This document shows positions 32,833 through 44,317 of a DNA stretch of 64,000 nt, piece after piece. The DNA comes from Macrothele yani (taxonomy: Eukaryota > Arthropoda > Arachnida > Araneae > Macrothelidae), in the NCBI GenBank assembly GCA_039090855.1, contig CM077028.1, forward strand, positions 64,547,054 to 64,611,053, read 5' to 3'. A program made the translations under genes and the position numbers. Below the pieces are notes generated by a model. It was given only the letters and a program-made list of their open reading frames with translations, did not search any database and had not been told where the DNA came from. Every line of letters begins with the position of its first letter. Position 1 is the stretch's first letter.

Positions 32833-35356
32833 TTTTTAGCACGTCTTTTGTAAAAAACGAACGAGCTTCTGTTATCGGTTTGTCCGTCCGCCCGTCCGTC
32901 AGTACCCACAGTATATCTGCAACTATTAGTCCGATTTGAAAAATTCCTTTTGCATTCGGAAGCTTGAAATATGCGAATGATGTTCCTTTATTTCGGTTTT
33001 TTTACGATGTACAATTTTGCCGCTAGAGGGCGTAAATGCAGATCATGTCGAATTCACAATTACGTTTTAATCCACATATTTATTTCTAAACATCCGATTG
33101 AAAAAAATTCTTTTATCTTTCGATTCCATTTATGTCGAAGACTGTTTTAGACATAGTTTCCTTTTCAAATTACGCATATATTTTCCGCTAGGGGGCGTAA
33201 AAGTAACTAACACTTTTCCCGATAACTCTTCTATTAAAACTCCGATTTGAAATTTTTTTTTTCAGCGGATACATCTCCTGGTGGAAAATCTTTTGCATAT
33301 AATTTCGAATTTGTGGTAAAGAATACTTTGTCCACCAGGGGGCGTAAGTGTTAATTTTTGCTTCTGATGTATTTGCCATAAAATCTGAGCTTCTAAAATG
33401 TCGATTGAAAAAGTTCTTTCGTGGACTGATGCCACTCACATCGATAAACCATTTCGGAATATTTTCTTCCTAAAATATCCCACAGTTTCTCCGCCAGGGG
33501 CGTAGATGTATATCTTATTTTTGACAAAAATATTGTCAATATCACTTCTAGGAACCCGATTTGAAAACTTCCTTCTTTGTTGGATAGTGTTTTCCGGGTG
33601 ACATGTTTTTCATATACTTTCAAAATTTTCAAGTAATTCATAGACTTTTCGCTAGGGGGCGTAAAGGTAAATTGCGTTTCTCCCTATATTTCTGCTTGTA
33701 AATCTCCGATTTGAAAAATTCTTTCAGCACCGGATATAGCTCCTGATGGGAAATCGTTTGCACATAATTTCTAATTTTTGTAAAAAAATGGTTTGGCCAC
33801 CAGGGGGCGTAAATCTTAATTTCCGCTTCTGATGTATTTGCAGCAAAATATGAGCTTCCAAATTCTCGATTAAAAAAAAACTTCGTTTGTAGACCGATAC
33901 TACTTATGTTGACAAACCTTTTAGGAACATTTTCTTCTTAAAATAGTGCATGTTTTCTACGCCAGGGGCTTAGATGTATATCTTATTTTTGTCAATATCT
34001 CTACTTCTAAGGGTTCGATTTGAAAAATTCCTTTTTAGTTGGATAGTGTTTCCAGTGTGACATGTGCTTCATATAATTTCAAAATTTTCAAGAAATTCAT
34101 AAGAGTTTCCGCTAGGGGGCGTAAAGCTAAATTGCGTGTCTCCCTATATCTCTGCTTCTAAACCTCCGATTTGAAAAATTCTTTCTGCACCGCATACAGC
34201 TCCTGATGGGAAATCGTTTGCACATAATTTGTAATTTTTGTAAAACAAATGGTATGGCCACCAGGTGGCGTAAATCTTAATTTTCACTTCTATGTATTTG
34301 CAGCAAAATATGAGCTTCTAAAATCTCGATTGAAAAAAAGTCTTTTGTTGGCCGATGCTACTCATGTCGACAAACCTTTTAGGGACACTTTCTTTTTGAA
34401 ATAACGCATGGTTTCTACGCCAGGGGGCGAAGATGTATATGCCACCCCGGTGGCGCAGTGGTCTAAGGCGTTGGCCTCTGATCATTCGTCCGTAAGGGGT
34501 CCGGGTTCGAATCCCGGTCAGGCATGGATGTTGTGTTTGTCTTACGGCACTGGCTCTCTCTTCCCTGGAACCAGTGACCCTAAATTAGGGACGGGCGACT
34601 GCTTATAGCCCATTGAGTTGCTCACGGTGGTCGTTAAACCTCCAATCAAAAAAAAAAAATAAAAAGATGTATATCTTATTTCTGTCAATATCTCTACTTC
34701 TAAAAGCCCAATTTGAAAAATTCCTTCTTTGTTGGATAGTGTTTCCGATGCGAAATGTTTTTCTTATAAATTCAAAATTTTCACGTAAATCATTTAAGAC
34801 TTTCCGCTAGGGCGCATAAAGGTAAATTGCGTTTTCTGCTCCTAAAACTCCGATTTGAAAGAAATTCTTCCTGTATCGCATACAAGACCTGATGGAAAAT
34901 ATTTTTCACATAATTTCTAATGTTTTGTAAAGAATGGTTCTGCCAACAGGGGTCATAAGTGTTAATTTCTGTTTCTGATGTATTTGTAGCAAAATCTGGG
35001 CTCCTGAAAACTCGACTAATTTTTTTTTTTATTGGTCCGATACCGCTCATATGGATAAACCTTTTGCGAATACTTTCTTCCTAAAATAATGCATGGTTTT
35101 CCCACCAGCGGACGTAAAGTCACATCTTATTTTTGCCGATAACTCTGTTTCTAAGAGTTCGTAAGCTCAAGATTCCGTTTACACCAATATCTGAGCGATT
35201 AAAGACCCGATTGAAAAACTTCTTTCCTCCGTCAGATACTATTGTTTTCCATACCAGTTCCATTGCCTTTGAATAGCTTTGATAAATTTAATTTGCGTCA
35301 GAACGAATTCAAAAGACGTGCTTATTCCACCCGAAAATTCGGTGTCATCTTTCTTG
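32833..35356 (+). mobile_element. HINE-like element, family 1, copy 3 (largest)
   Basis: Best-preserved member. TTTTTAGCACGTCTTTTGTA starts it, then GTCCGTCCGCCCGTCCGTC, then cores with GGGGGCGTAA-like boxes near 33025, 33193, 33342, 33500, 33655, 33800, 33965, 34120, 34265 and 34425. Three core types repeat in fixed order: A (AAGTAAATTGC, CACCGGATACAGCTCCTGAT), B (GGCCACCAGGGGGCGTAA, TGATGTATTTGCAG) and C (CGCCAGGGGCGTAGATGTAT, GTTGGATAGTGTTTCC), giving a ~465-bp higher-order period. It ends AAAAGACGTGCTTATTCCAC, a hairpin (CCGAAAATTCGG) and TTTCTTG. A SINE lies inside the last C core. Confidence 0.68.
34441..34664 (+). mobile_element. Main tRNA-derived SINE inside HINE-like copy 3
   Basis: Complete, with A/B boxes and an A tail. 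The duplication AGATGTATAT is at 34431-34440 and 34665-34674. Confidence 0.95.
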
Positions 35357-35441
35357 TTTTTTTTTATTGCAGGTTCAACGACCACCGTGAGGAACACAAT
35401 GGGCTATAAGCAGTCGTCCGTCCCTAACTTAGGGCCACTGG
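35357..35441 (-). mobile_element. Truncated main SINE (tail half)
   Basis: T run, then GGTTCAACGACCACCGTGAG, GGGCTATAAGCAGTC and TAGGGCCACTGGTT. The tRNA-like head is missing. It abuts the end of the HINE-like element exactly. Confidence 0.85.
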
Positions 35442-36309
35442 TTATTTTTTGTTTCTGTAATTACTGCTGTGGCTTGTGTTTACACTGACATTCACTTATA
35501 TTTTCAGGCAGCTGGGGCCCTAGTTTCACGTTCACGCTTTCTTGCTCAGCCAAAACGTTGATGATAATTTCAAGTCAGTGGAGTGCACGTTCTCGCTCAC
35601 TGTCTCTTCTATCTCCATAAAAGTTGCAGCAATTTTCGTCGGTTTCCCTTTCCTCTACCTAACATGTACGATACGCGATAAAATGTAGAAACACATACTA
35701 AAAGTGGAATGTATAAGGTAGGGGTGACACGTAGCCGGTTCAAACGAAAAGTTTATATAAAATCTGGACGGGTTGCCGGAACCGTTTGCTAAATAAACGT
35801 TTTGAATGTTTAGTATAAAGGCAAATATTTGTCAGTTTTTTACTAAAAGTTTCTTGTATTTTTCTTTCATTTGTTTCTGTTTTCCCCCCATGTCAAATCA
35901 GTTGTTAGTGTATGCGCTACACGAAAAACACGCACACACCTCATGAAAGGGGGAAGATTGGTTCATGCTTTTCTGTCCTTTTTACTGCCTGCTGTCCTGG
36001 AGGAACTCTCAGAGAGCAACTTCTGAGTTCACAACCAGCGATATCTACGCAAAACAACCCACAGAAAGCTGGGAGAAGAAGGGGGGGGGGAGAAGCTTGG
36101 AATTTTTTGAGGGAAGTATCATGGGCTCCAAATATATTTTAACACAGAAATCTCTGGTGACGCCTGCGTTCAAAGCTGAGAGATTCGTAAGGGACTCAGT
36201 GCCTTACGATGAGGGTAAATTCTTTTGTAGGCAAGTTCAACCTGATAGCTCAAAAATCTGTTTCTTCCAGAGATTGAAGAGTGTTTATTGTGTGTGTGTG
36301 TGTGTGTCT
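35442..36309. other. Unassigned spacer ending in a GT microsatellite
   Basis: G run near 36071-36079 and (GT)n at about 36290-36317. No gene identified; frames of 76 and 120 codons overlap the microsatellite or SINE. Confidence 0.35.
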
Positions 36310-36318
36310 GTGTGTTTG

Positions 36319-36520
36319 GAGGTTTAACGACCACCGTGAGCAACTCAGTGGGCTATAAGCTGTCGCCCGTCCCTAATTTAGGGCCACTGGTTCCAGGGAA
36401 GGGAGAGAACCAGCGCCGTAAGACAAAAACAACATCCGTGCCTCACTGGGATTCTAACCTGGACCCACCTCGGACGAATGATCACAAGCCATCACTTAGA
36501 CCACTGCGCCACCGTGGCGG
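36319..36520 (-). mobile_element. Main tRNA-derived SINE, inverted
   Basis: GAGGTTTAACGACCACCGTG to CACTGCGCCACCGTGGCGG. GTGTGTTTG precedes it (36310-36318) and GTATGTGTTTG follows. The poly(A) tail is lost or merged with the GT run. Confidence 0.92.
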
Positions 36521-37683
36521 GTATGTGTTTGCGTATGTGGTGAGGCGGGTGAGACCGAGCGCGGAAGCTCGAAGCCTAGACCGGGATCTGGGTGGCTCAG
36601 GCTCAGAGAGAGAAAGAGAAAGGATTTTTTCTTCTTTGTTTTAAATGTAATCTGTACGATTTAGCACATACGAGACTACTCTTACCCTTTCTATTTGATA
36701 AAGAGAATTTTTAGGGAACTGTGTCTGGGTTGGGAGTGGGTACTCTGGAGTGCTATTTATTCCGGGCTTGAACAGAAAATGTTGTAGGCCACGTATTAAT
36801 GGATTTCTCTGAGAAGTAAAAGCTGCTTCAAGAACTATAGATACTAGATAATAAGATAATACGCCAACGAAATTTTTCGCCCCACCTCCAAGTAGCAGGT
36901 CATTCAATTGCTTATTCCTGCTTATTCTATTGAGGAAAGTAAGTAGATTGCAGCGGCGCCCGACCTATCCGGCCTTTCTGAAACATTTCAAGAAGAAATG
37001 AATGCCAATGTAATCGTACAACGTTACTGTAGAAACAGATAGAGGTTCTTTCGCCACTTCCCACTTAAGAAAGATACTGGTAAATTGCAGGGAGGGGGAC
37101 AGAGTAAAGGTATGGAAGAGATGATTCTTTTAATTAATAACTAAACAGGTCAGTCATAGTTTTCGGGCTCGTTCGGTCCCGGGAACTATCTTGCAATATA
37201 AAATTCGGGTTCGGGTTGACATACTTCGGGTTCGGGTTGACATACTTCGGGCTCGGGCTCTAGAAATTCATCCCGAACTGAGCACTGGTGTGTGTGTGTG
37301 TGAGTGCGCGTGTGTGTGTGTCCATTGTTTGCCGCTACGAGATTACCCATGCATTTGAATTTATAGATTGAAATGCAGAATGCCGTTTACGAAGTATTCA
37401 CAAAAAAAAAAAAAAAAGCTCTAATGCGATATCAAATGGTCACTATTTAAATGCCTTTAATATCTAGAGCCAGATCCCGATTTCGACATCAGAATTCCGT
37501 GTATCTACCTACAAATTGTCGATCCTGCATTTTACGGGACTATATAAAAAATGTGTATTTCTTCGAAAACATGAAATTTGAAAAAAAATTCGAAGCCCCC
37601 TAAAAATGGGGGCCAAGGTCTTGGGGTCCTGTAGACCTATGCCTAAATCAGTCTTGGTCCAGAGATGAAACTAAACATAAAAC
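36521..37683. other. Unassigned spacer with PBS-like motif and 21-bp repeat
   Basis: GGCGCCCGACCTATCCGG at 36954-36971 matches the primer-binding region of the TRIM element at 48803-49304 in 17 of 18 positions. A 21-bp unit TTCGGGTTCGGGTTGACATAC is repeated at about 37206-37256. No gene recognised. Confidence 0.4.
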
Positions 37684-38284
37684 AAGTTAGTAAAATCATG
37701 CTATGCATTGATTATGGTACGCTTTCCAACATACCAGAAATCATTACTCAAGTTATTACTCAAGTTATGAGGATAATGGCTGTGGAATAAATCTCGCTCC
37801 TGTGCCCTGACCTTTAACCACATTTAGATGATATTAAACATAATTGGTTCAGTATACCACCGGAACAACATACTAAAGTTTTGTCGCAATAGAACTATTT
37901 TTAGTCAAGTTATGAGGATAATGGCTGTGGAATTAATTTCGCTCCTGTGCCCTGACCTTTGACCCCATTTCAATGATGTTCAACAGAACCGGTGAAGTAT
38001 ACCTTCGGAACAACATGACAAAATTTTGTCGCAATCGAAGCATTTTTACGTAAGTTATGGAGCATAAGGGCGATGGAATGGATCCCACTCCTGTGTCCTG
38101 ACCTTTGACCCCATTTCGCCCATTTTCAATAGGGTTCGTGCCCAGTTGTCCCCTACCATATGCTAAAATTTCATCGAAATCGAACCATTTATACGCGAGT
38201 TATCGTGCGGACAGACAGACAAACAGACGGACAAAGCTGGAGCCTATACGCTTCTTCAACCTACGGTTGTAAAGCGTAAAAAAG
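37684..38284 (+). mobile_element. HINE-like element, family 2, copy b
   Basis: Longest family-2 copy. AAGTTAGTAAAATCATGC start, three core units (phrases CCTGACCTTTGACC and CGATGGAATGGATCCCACTC), GACAGACAGACAAACAGACGG tract shortened to its GACAGAC/GACGGAC core, then a hairpin with CAACC-TAC-GGTTG inside ACGCTT...AAGCGT, and an A run. Non-coding. Confidence 0.6.
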
Positions 38285-38689
38285 GATTCAGTTTATGGAA
38301 AAATATGTGATTCATTCGGAATCGCAATTAACTTCTGTTGGTAAATGTCGGCTGCTTACATTTATTTTCCATCACCATTATTCATGTTGCGGCACATGAG
38401 AACCGGTTGCTGTTCATTTAACATATCATCCCTGGGATAAGGTGAGGGGGAAATGTTAGAATAGGATATGACAAGGCTAAAGCTCATGTCGAAATTCAAC
38501 TGAACGAGGTTCTTCATGGAATTACAGATCATTCATCTACAAAGATGCCATTTCCTCAATTATTGTACTCACCACATACGCGCCATATCGGGTGCCCAGT
38601 CCAATGATGGGGGAAGGGCACAGCTAGCGATGGAGTTGCCTCACATAGCCAGGATAGATTTTCCAAAATCCATCCACACATTCGCTTTA
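38285..38689. other. Unassigned spacer
   Basis: No gene or repeat recognised apart from the start of the following array. Confidence 0.3.
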
Positions 38690-39700
38690 GTGTGTGTTGC
38701 AGTAATGGTGGATTGAATGATCATTCACAGCAGTGAGATCAAACCATTCACTATTCATGGTGAAGTCATTCGTTTCCAAACTCGTAGGGGCAGAAGAAAG
38801 TTAAACGTGCTGCGACTTCAGTGTGTGTCGCAGTAATGGCGGATTGAATGATCATTCACAGCAGTGAGAGCGAACTATTCACCATTCCTGGTGAAGAGTC
38901 ATTCGTTTCCGAACTCGTAGGGGCGGAAGAAAGTTAAAGGTGCTGTGACTTCAGTGTGTGTCGCAGTAATGGCGGATTGAATGATCATTCACAGCAGTGA
39001 GAGCGAACCATTCCTCATTTATGGTGAAGAGTCATTCGTTTCAGAACTCGTGGGAGCAGAAGAAAGTTAAACGTGCTGCGACTTCAATGTGTGCCTCAGT
39101 AATAGCGGATTGAAAGATAATTCACAACGGTGAGAGCGAACCATTCACCATTCTTGGTGAAGAGTCATTCGCTTCCGAACTCGTGGGGGCCGCCCCGGTG
39201 GCGCCGTGGTCTAAGCGATGGCCTCTGATCATTCGTCCGAACGGGGTCCGGGTTCGAATCCCGGTGAGGCATGAATGTTGTGTTTGTCATACGGCACTGG
39301 CTCTCTTCCTTCCCTGGAACCAGTGACCCTAAAATAGGGACGGGCGACTGCTTATTGCCCATTGAGTTGCTCACGGTGGTCGTTAAACCTCCAATAAAAA
39401 AAAAAAAAAAACAACAAAAAAAAAAACTCGTGGAAGCAGAAGAAAGTTAAACGTGCTGCGACTTCAATGTGTGCCTCAGTAATAGCGGATTGAAAGATCA
39501 TTCACAACGGTGAGAGGAAACCATTCAGCATTCATGTTGAAGAGTCATTCGTTTCCGGTCTCGTAGGGGTGGAAGAAAGTTAAACGTGCTTCGACTTCAG
39601 TGTGTCGCAGTAATGGTGGATTGCATGATCATTCACAGCGATGAGATGTACCATTCACAGTAAAAAGCTATTCCTTGTGAACGAATCGTTCTCGAATGGT
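38690..39700. repeat. ~132-bp tandem repeat array
   Basis: The unit contains GTGTGTCGCAGTAATGGCGG, TTGAATGATCATTCACAGC, GAGTCATTCGTTTCCGAACTC and GAAGAAAGTTAAACGTGCTG. Copies start near 38694, 38826, 38958, 39090 and, after the SINE, 39470 and 39600, with some partial. Divergence between units is modest. No coding potential seen. Confidence 0.92.
39187..39424 (+). mobile_element. Main tRNA-derived SINE inside the 132-bp array
   Basis: Complete copy with an A-rich tail (AAAAACAACAAAAA). The duplication AACTCGTGG is at 39178-39186 and 39425-39433. Confidence 0.94.
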
Positions 39701-40738
39701 CTATCACTAGATTAGAATAAGGATTGGGAAAGCATGTAAGAATATGGCAGAGTAAGATTGGAGAAGATATGTCAAACTCGGCCACGGTAAAATTAGGGAA
39801 TACGTAATAAAAAAGAATACGCTTCAAATATTAACTTGCAGCGTCTGTGTTGTGAAGCTATTTCTAGCATGTAGATATAAAATACTTGACAGGAATAAAA
39901 TATCTGTGTGTCGCAAGGAGATATTTCAACGACGCTGAAAATCGAATATCTCCTGTTTACATTAGTTCTTACGAGCGAAAAATGCCCCTTGTTCGTATGT
40001 CGGCTTTTTGAAACCGTATTTTTGATCCAAATGTCCGACAAATACCGCACACTTTCTGTGCTGAAAGTGGGGATCAAACTTTTTTAAGCTCCCAAATTCC
40101 ACAGTAAAGTGTAAAATGCTTTCTTTTCTTTTCCGTGAAAAGTATTCCGCAGTTTGCCTCGGGTTGTATGTATCACGAATCAGTCAAGTGGAAACTTAAA
40201 TCCTGTATTTAGAAAAATGTGAAGCACATGGTGACTCGAAAATCTCTTTTTCTTGAATTTTTGAGTTCAGAGGGCTCTTCAGAAGAGGAAGGATGGCTAC
40301 GGATGGAATTTGTGGGAAGATGAGTTAAAGAGACGAGAATATATATTCGCCTGATGACAACAGGTAAATGTTTCTTCGCCAAATTCAGAAGCATCTTCAA
40401 GAGAAGATCCATCATATTTCGAGATGAATCTTGCCGCACTGACAGTTATGACACACGAGTTTAAAGATATCACATGCTAGAATAAATAGATGCATCATTC
40501 TCGTGACTAATATTATATTATGTTTCGATTTTACATCAGGTGAGGGATGACAGAGATATTACAAAACTATTTCAATGAAATCTCACTTCAGTTAACAGTT
40601 TTCGAACACGCTTTAGTCAAATGCGAACAATTTTATTCTTTTTCTCAAGGTTTTCAGCATTTTACTTACCTATCGATTCAGAAGATCCAAAACATTAAGA
40701 CCAGCGCGTCTTTATGAAATCTTACGAAGGATCTTTTG
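39701..40738. other. Unassigned AT-rich spacer
   Basis: Frames up to 94 codons without recognisable motif. No RNA gene seen. Confidence 0.35.
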
Positions 40739-41890
40739 ACTTAAAATTCCTTTTGAACTTGTCTTTTGCTGGAAATAAAGGGTGTTTCCACTGCACTCTT
40801 TATCTCTCGCTTTCAGGGTCAGTTGTCCATGTTCCTAATAGCGTTACAAAATATTCCTATGCATACCTCGAAATAAGATTAGAGAATTGTTTATTTTTAT
40901 TTATTTATTTATTTTTTTATTGACACACGAGAAACTTTTGAGCTTGTCTTTTGCTGGGGATGAAGGGTGTTTCCACTCCATACTTTGTCTCTGACTTCCA
41001 GTGTGAGTTGCCCATGCTCCTAATCTAATTGCGTTATAAAATAGTCCTATGCATATTCCTAAATAAGATTAGCGAATTATTTATTTATTTATTTATTTTT
41101 TGACACAAGAGATCCTTTTTGAACTTGTTTTTTTTTCTGGAAATGAAGGGTCTTTCCACTCCATACGTTATCTCTCGCTTTCAGGGTCAGTTATCCATGT
41201 TCCTAATAGGGTTACAAAATAGTCACAGGTATATTCAGAAATAAAATTAGCGATTTTTTTTTATTTTTATTGTATTACGTATTTTTTTGACACAGCAGAT
41301 ATTTTTGAACTTGTTCTTTTCTCGGGATGAAGGGAATTTCTACTCCGTACATTGTCTCTCGTTTCCAGGCTTAATTATCCAAGTTCCTAATAGGGTTACA
41401 AAATAGTCCCATGCATACCCGAAATAAGATTACCGATTTTTTTTTGACACAGGAGATACTTTTGAACTTGCTTTTTTTCTGGGGATGAAGGGTATTTTCT
41501 CTCCGTACGTTGTCTCTCGCATCCAGGGTCAGTTATCCATGATCCAAATAGGGTTACAAAATAGTTCTAGGCATATCACGAAATAAGATTAGCGAATTTT
41601 TATTATTATTATTATTTTTTACACAAATGATTCTTCTGAACTTGCTTTTTCCTGAGGATGAAGGGTGTTTCCGCTCCATACGTTGTCTCTCGCTTTCAGG
41701 TTCAGTTGTCCAAGTTCCTAATAACGTTACAAAATAATCCCATATATATCGCAAAACAAGATTAGCGATATTTTTTCATTTTGACGGAGGGGACCACTTT
41801 GAACTTGTGTTCTGTGGTTAAAGAAGTATGTCTTAACTCTAAATTTCGTCTCGTTTGCTTTCAGAGTCAAAATGGTGCACCCAGGTTCCA
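40739..41890. repeat. Degenerate ~165-185-bp tandem array
   Basis: Six to seven units, each with GAACTTGxxTTTT, GATGAAGGGTGTTTCCACTC, TTGTCTCTCGCTTTCAGG, CAGTTATCCATGTTCCTAAT, GGTTACAAAATAGTCC and an AT-rich end (TTTATTTATTTATTT or similar) followed by TTGACACA. Unit starts are near 40755, 40940, 41125, 41305, 41465, 41635 and 41795. Length variation is mainly in the TTTA run. Confidence 0.88.
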
Positions 41891-42410
41891 TCCTCAGCGA
41901 CAATACTTTCCAGCAAACGTTTCTCTTTTTAATAACGCTGCAGAAACTGAGTGGAAATTTCCATTCGTTATTGTTTGTGTTGATTAGTCAGCTGTTTCGC
42001 GACCCACCAATCACGCACTTTCCGGTATCGTAAATCGTCATGCTATAACTTATGTCTAACATATTAGCCACTACACATACTCAGTAATCCATTCTTAAAT
42101 GAAAGAATTCACAAACTCGACGTGTGGTCTTGAGTTCCTGAAGTTTGCAAACTTCCTTTTGCCGACAGTAGGAATCACAACCACATCTTTGTACTCAGCA
42201 GAAGTTGTTCTCCCAATTAAACTACGATGTCAGGTTTTTCGCTGCTTCATTGTCTATTTGACTCATACGACTCATCACTCCCGTTCCCTTGAGAAAGACG
42301 AGGCACGAACTCGCCGAGCAGGTTTGGGGTCAACCAATAGCAACACTCGGTAACCATTTCATTGCAAAAGTACAGTCAGTTATCGTTAATAAGCTTGAAG
42401 TTAAAGAGGC
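41891..42410. other. Unassigned spacer
   Basis: Lies on the 3' side of the Helitron helicase fragment (minus strand) and could include its untranslated end. I see no CTRR-type Helitron terminus with hairpin that I would trust. Confidence 0.3.
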
Positions 42411-42770
42411 CTAACTGTTTGTTTTCTTTAATTTTAGAAAAATTAGTAGAGAAAAAAATGGATATTTAACCAATGCTTTTTGGTAAACGATATTGTGAGT
42501 TCTCCCATGTGGTGCTAAAATGTCGACATTTTGCTTGCTGCCAACTCTGGAACATCCAACGTAAAATTGTCCATGGGAAAAGCAAGAGCTTTGCAAATTT
42601 AATCCAACTTTGAGAGACTATCTTTGAGCCTTGTTGACGCTCATAGGGAGGCACAAGCGCACTAGAAGCAGAATTTGTTTAAATTTGAAGAGCACATCAT
42701 TCGGAATGATGGGTATTCGGGGAATGAACACATCTTGCCCGCTGCCTGACCAGTCATAATCGTAGCTTCA
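42411..42770 (-). pseudogene. Helitron-type Pif1 helicase, C-terminal fragment
   Basis: Minus-strand translation across two frames reads DVFIPRIPIIPNDVLFKFKQ, LLVRLCLPMSVNKAQ, then SSCFSHGQFYVGCSRVGSKQ and NVDILAPHGRTHNIVYQKAL. These are the final motifs of Pif1-like helicases of rolling-circle transposons: the (F/P)-M-x-x-N-K-x-Q-G block, then S-H-G-Q-x-Y-V-x-x-S-R-V and N-V-V-Y-x-x-x-L. A stop after NKAQR and a frame change before SSCFSHGQ show it is dead. Rep nuclease and the rest of the helicase are missing upstream of about 42770. It shows that Helitron/Helentron machinery has been present in this genome. Confidence 0.8.
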
Positions 42771-43156
42771 ATGTCGTGTGGCATGAAACTTCTGAAAAAT
42801 AACTTTAGAAAAATCAATGTTTTCAAGCATGTATATGTACGTTGAAACTTAACGCAAACGTTAATTAATTAAACAAAGAAATTTTATTTTGTATTATTTG
42901 AAATGAATAATTATACGTGTACTGTAATTTGATGAAATGTAGTGAAAACAGTTTGTCCAAGCCATCTTGTGAGAACATTTTGAACGTCATTTTTTTAAGC
43001 ATTTCAACACCATACCTAGACGTTAGTATCAATGTAATTCAAAACTGTAACGTCAGAAGTGAATGAATTAACGCTATTTGTAGCTCACTTTCCTTGACGA
43101 AAGTGCTAATTTAATTATAAAAATACGGCTGTACTACCAAATCCGAATGCTTTCAA

Positions 43157-43652
43157 GTAGTTCCCGATTTCCCGTGTATCGTTCCGCTTTGTTTACATAC
43201 AACCTGATAACACCCAACGTGGAAGAAAGTAGTTCACGATAATATACGATTTTTTTTGTATTATTATCATTCAAATAAATCTTATTGTAATGGAAATAAT
43301 CATAGGCATTTACTTTATTATGGAAAATAATGCATTTACTTTCATATCACAAATTTATGCGTCATAATTCCATCTCGTGCCAGCAAAAGTTCGAAATAGT
43401 TTCTTCGCTTAAAGAATACGCTAGCTCCGGATAAAAACTAAAGAAAACCCGGTAGTACTGTTATTCGATATATTTCCTTCATAAACTGTATTTAGCAATA
43501 AAAATAAGCATTAAGGCGTCTATTATAACGAAATTTTAAAAAAGAAATGCTTAAAATTTATCGTGAACTACTTTCCTTCACGTTGGGTTTGATCAAGTTG
43601 TTTGTAAACAAAGCGGAACGATACACAGGAAATCGAGAACCACGTTTTTCTC
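43157..43652. mobile_element. MITE-like element with ~90-bp inverted ends
   Basis: CGTGTATCGTTCCGCTTTGTTTACA near 43170 (first 20: CGTGTATCGTTCCGCTTTGT) through GTAGTTCACGAT near 43237 reappears inverted at 43560-43652 (ATCGTGAACTACTTTCC to ATACACAGGAAATCGAGAAC). The inner ~320 bp is AT-rich and non-coding. No superfamily can be assigned; clear target duplications were not seen. Confidence 0.75.
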
Positions 43653-43659
43653 CAAAATT

Positions 43660-44315
43660 CAAAAAAAAACTCAAAAATTCGAAAATCAAAGCCCGAGGTG
43701 CACATCCTTGGCATGTAAGCTACCTTCGTGAAAAATTTCAGGTTTCTAGGTTCAGTATTTTTTTTTTTTGTATCGCAAATGTCACCCCCCCCCCCCACAC
43801 ACACCGTTTTATTAATGTAGATACTCTGACACTAAATTAAAATGAATCTCATGTGAGTTTTGAGTTTTTATTTTACCAGAGACACACAGTAAAATAAAGT
43901 GTGGATTGAAAGTTTTTCTTAAAAATAGATAAAATAATAGGTTTTCATAAACACTGAAAAAGGAGTATGATATAAAAAAATAACTTATCCTAATTGAATG
44001 CATGGACACGTTCCATAAGATTATTACTTTTACATATTCCGTAAGATTATTTCTTTTACATGTTCCGTAAAATTATTTCTTTTAAATGTTACAGAAACTT
44101 GGACAATGATACAAAATGGAGTTCAATAAAATGTAATATTTTATGCTATTTACATCTGTGTTAGATATTTCCTTGCTAAGGACGACTGATGTCCGAGGCA
44201 CATAATTCTAGTACATTATATTTGTTCACGAAAACAAGTTCGAAACGCATATGAAATGGGGCAGCTTTATCTAGTTTGTATATATATCAAACACGAAAAT
44301 GTAATAACATAACTT
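43660..44315. other. Unassigned AT-rich spacer
   Basis: T run at 43758 and C run at 43785. CCGTAAGATTATTTCTTTTA-like words repeat near 44037-44085. No gene. Confidence 0.3.
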
Positions 44316-44317
44316 CC

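Noticed and set aside
34408..34608. Small gene with VYATPVAQWSKALASDHSSV
   Set aside because: It is the sense translation of the SINE head inserted in the HINE-like element.
32833..35356. CRISPR array
   Set aside because: The spaced repeats are long, degenerate and without uniform spacers, and the DNA is eukaryotic.
36288..36644. 118-codon frame containing GGLTTTVSNSVGYK-like peptides, with relatives wherever the SINE occurs
   Set aside because: The peptide is the reverse complement of the tRNA-derived SINE body, so it is not a protein family.
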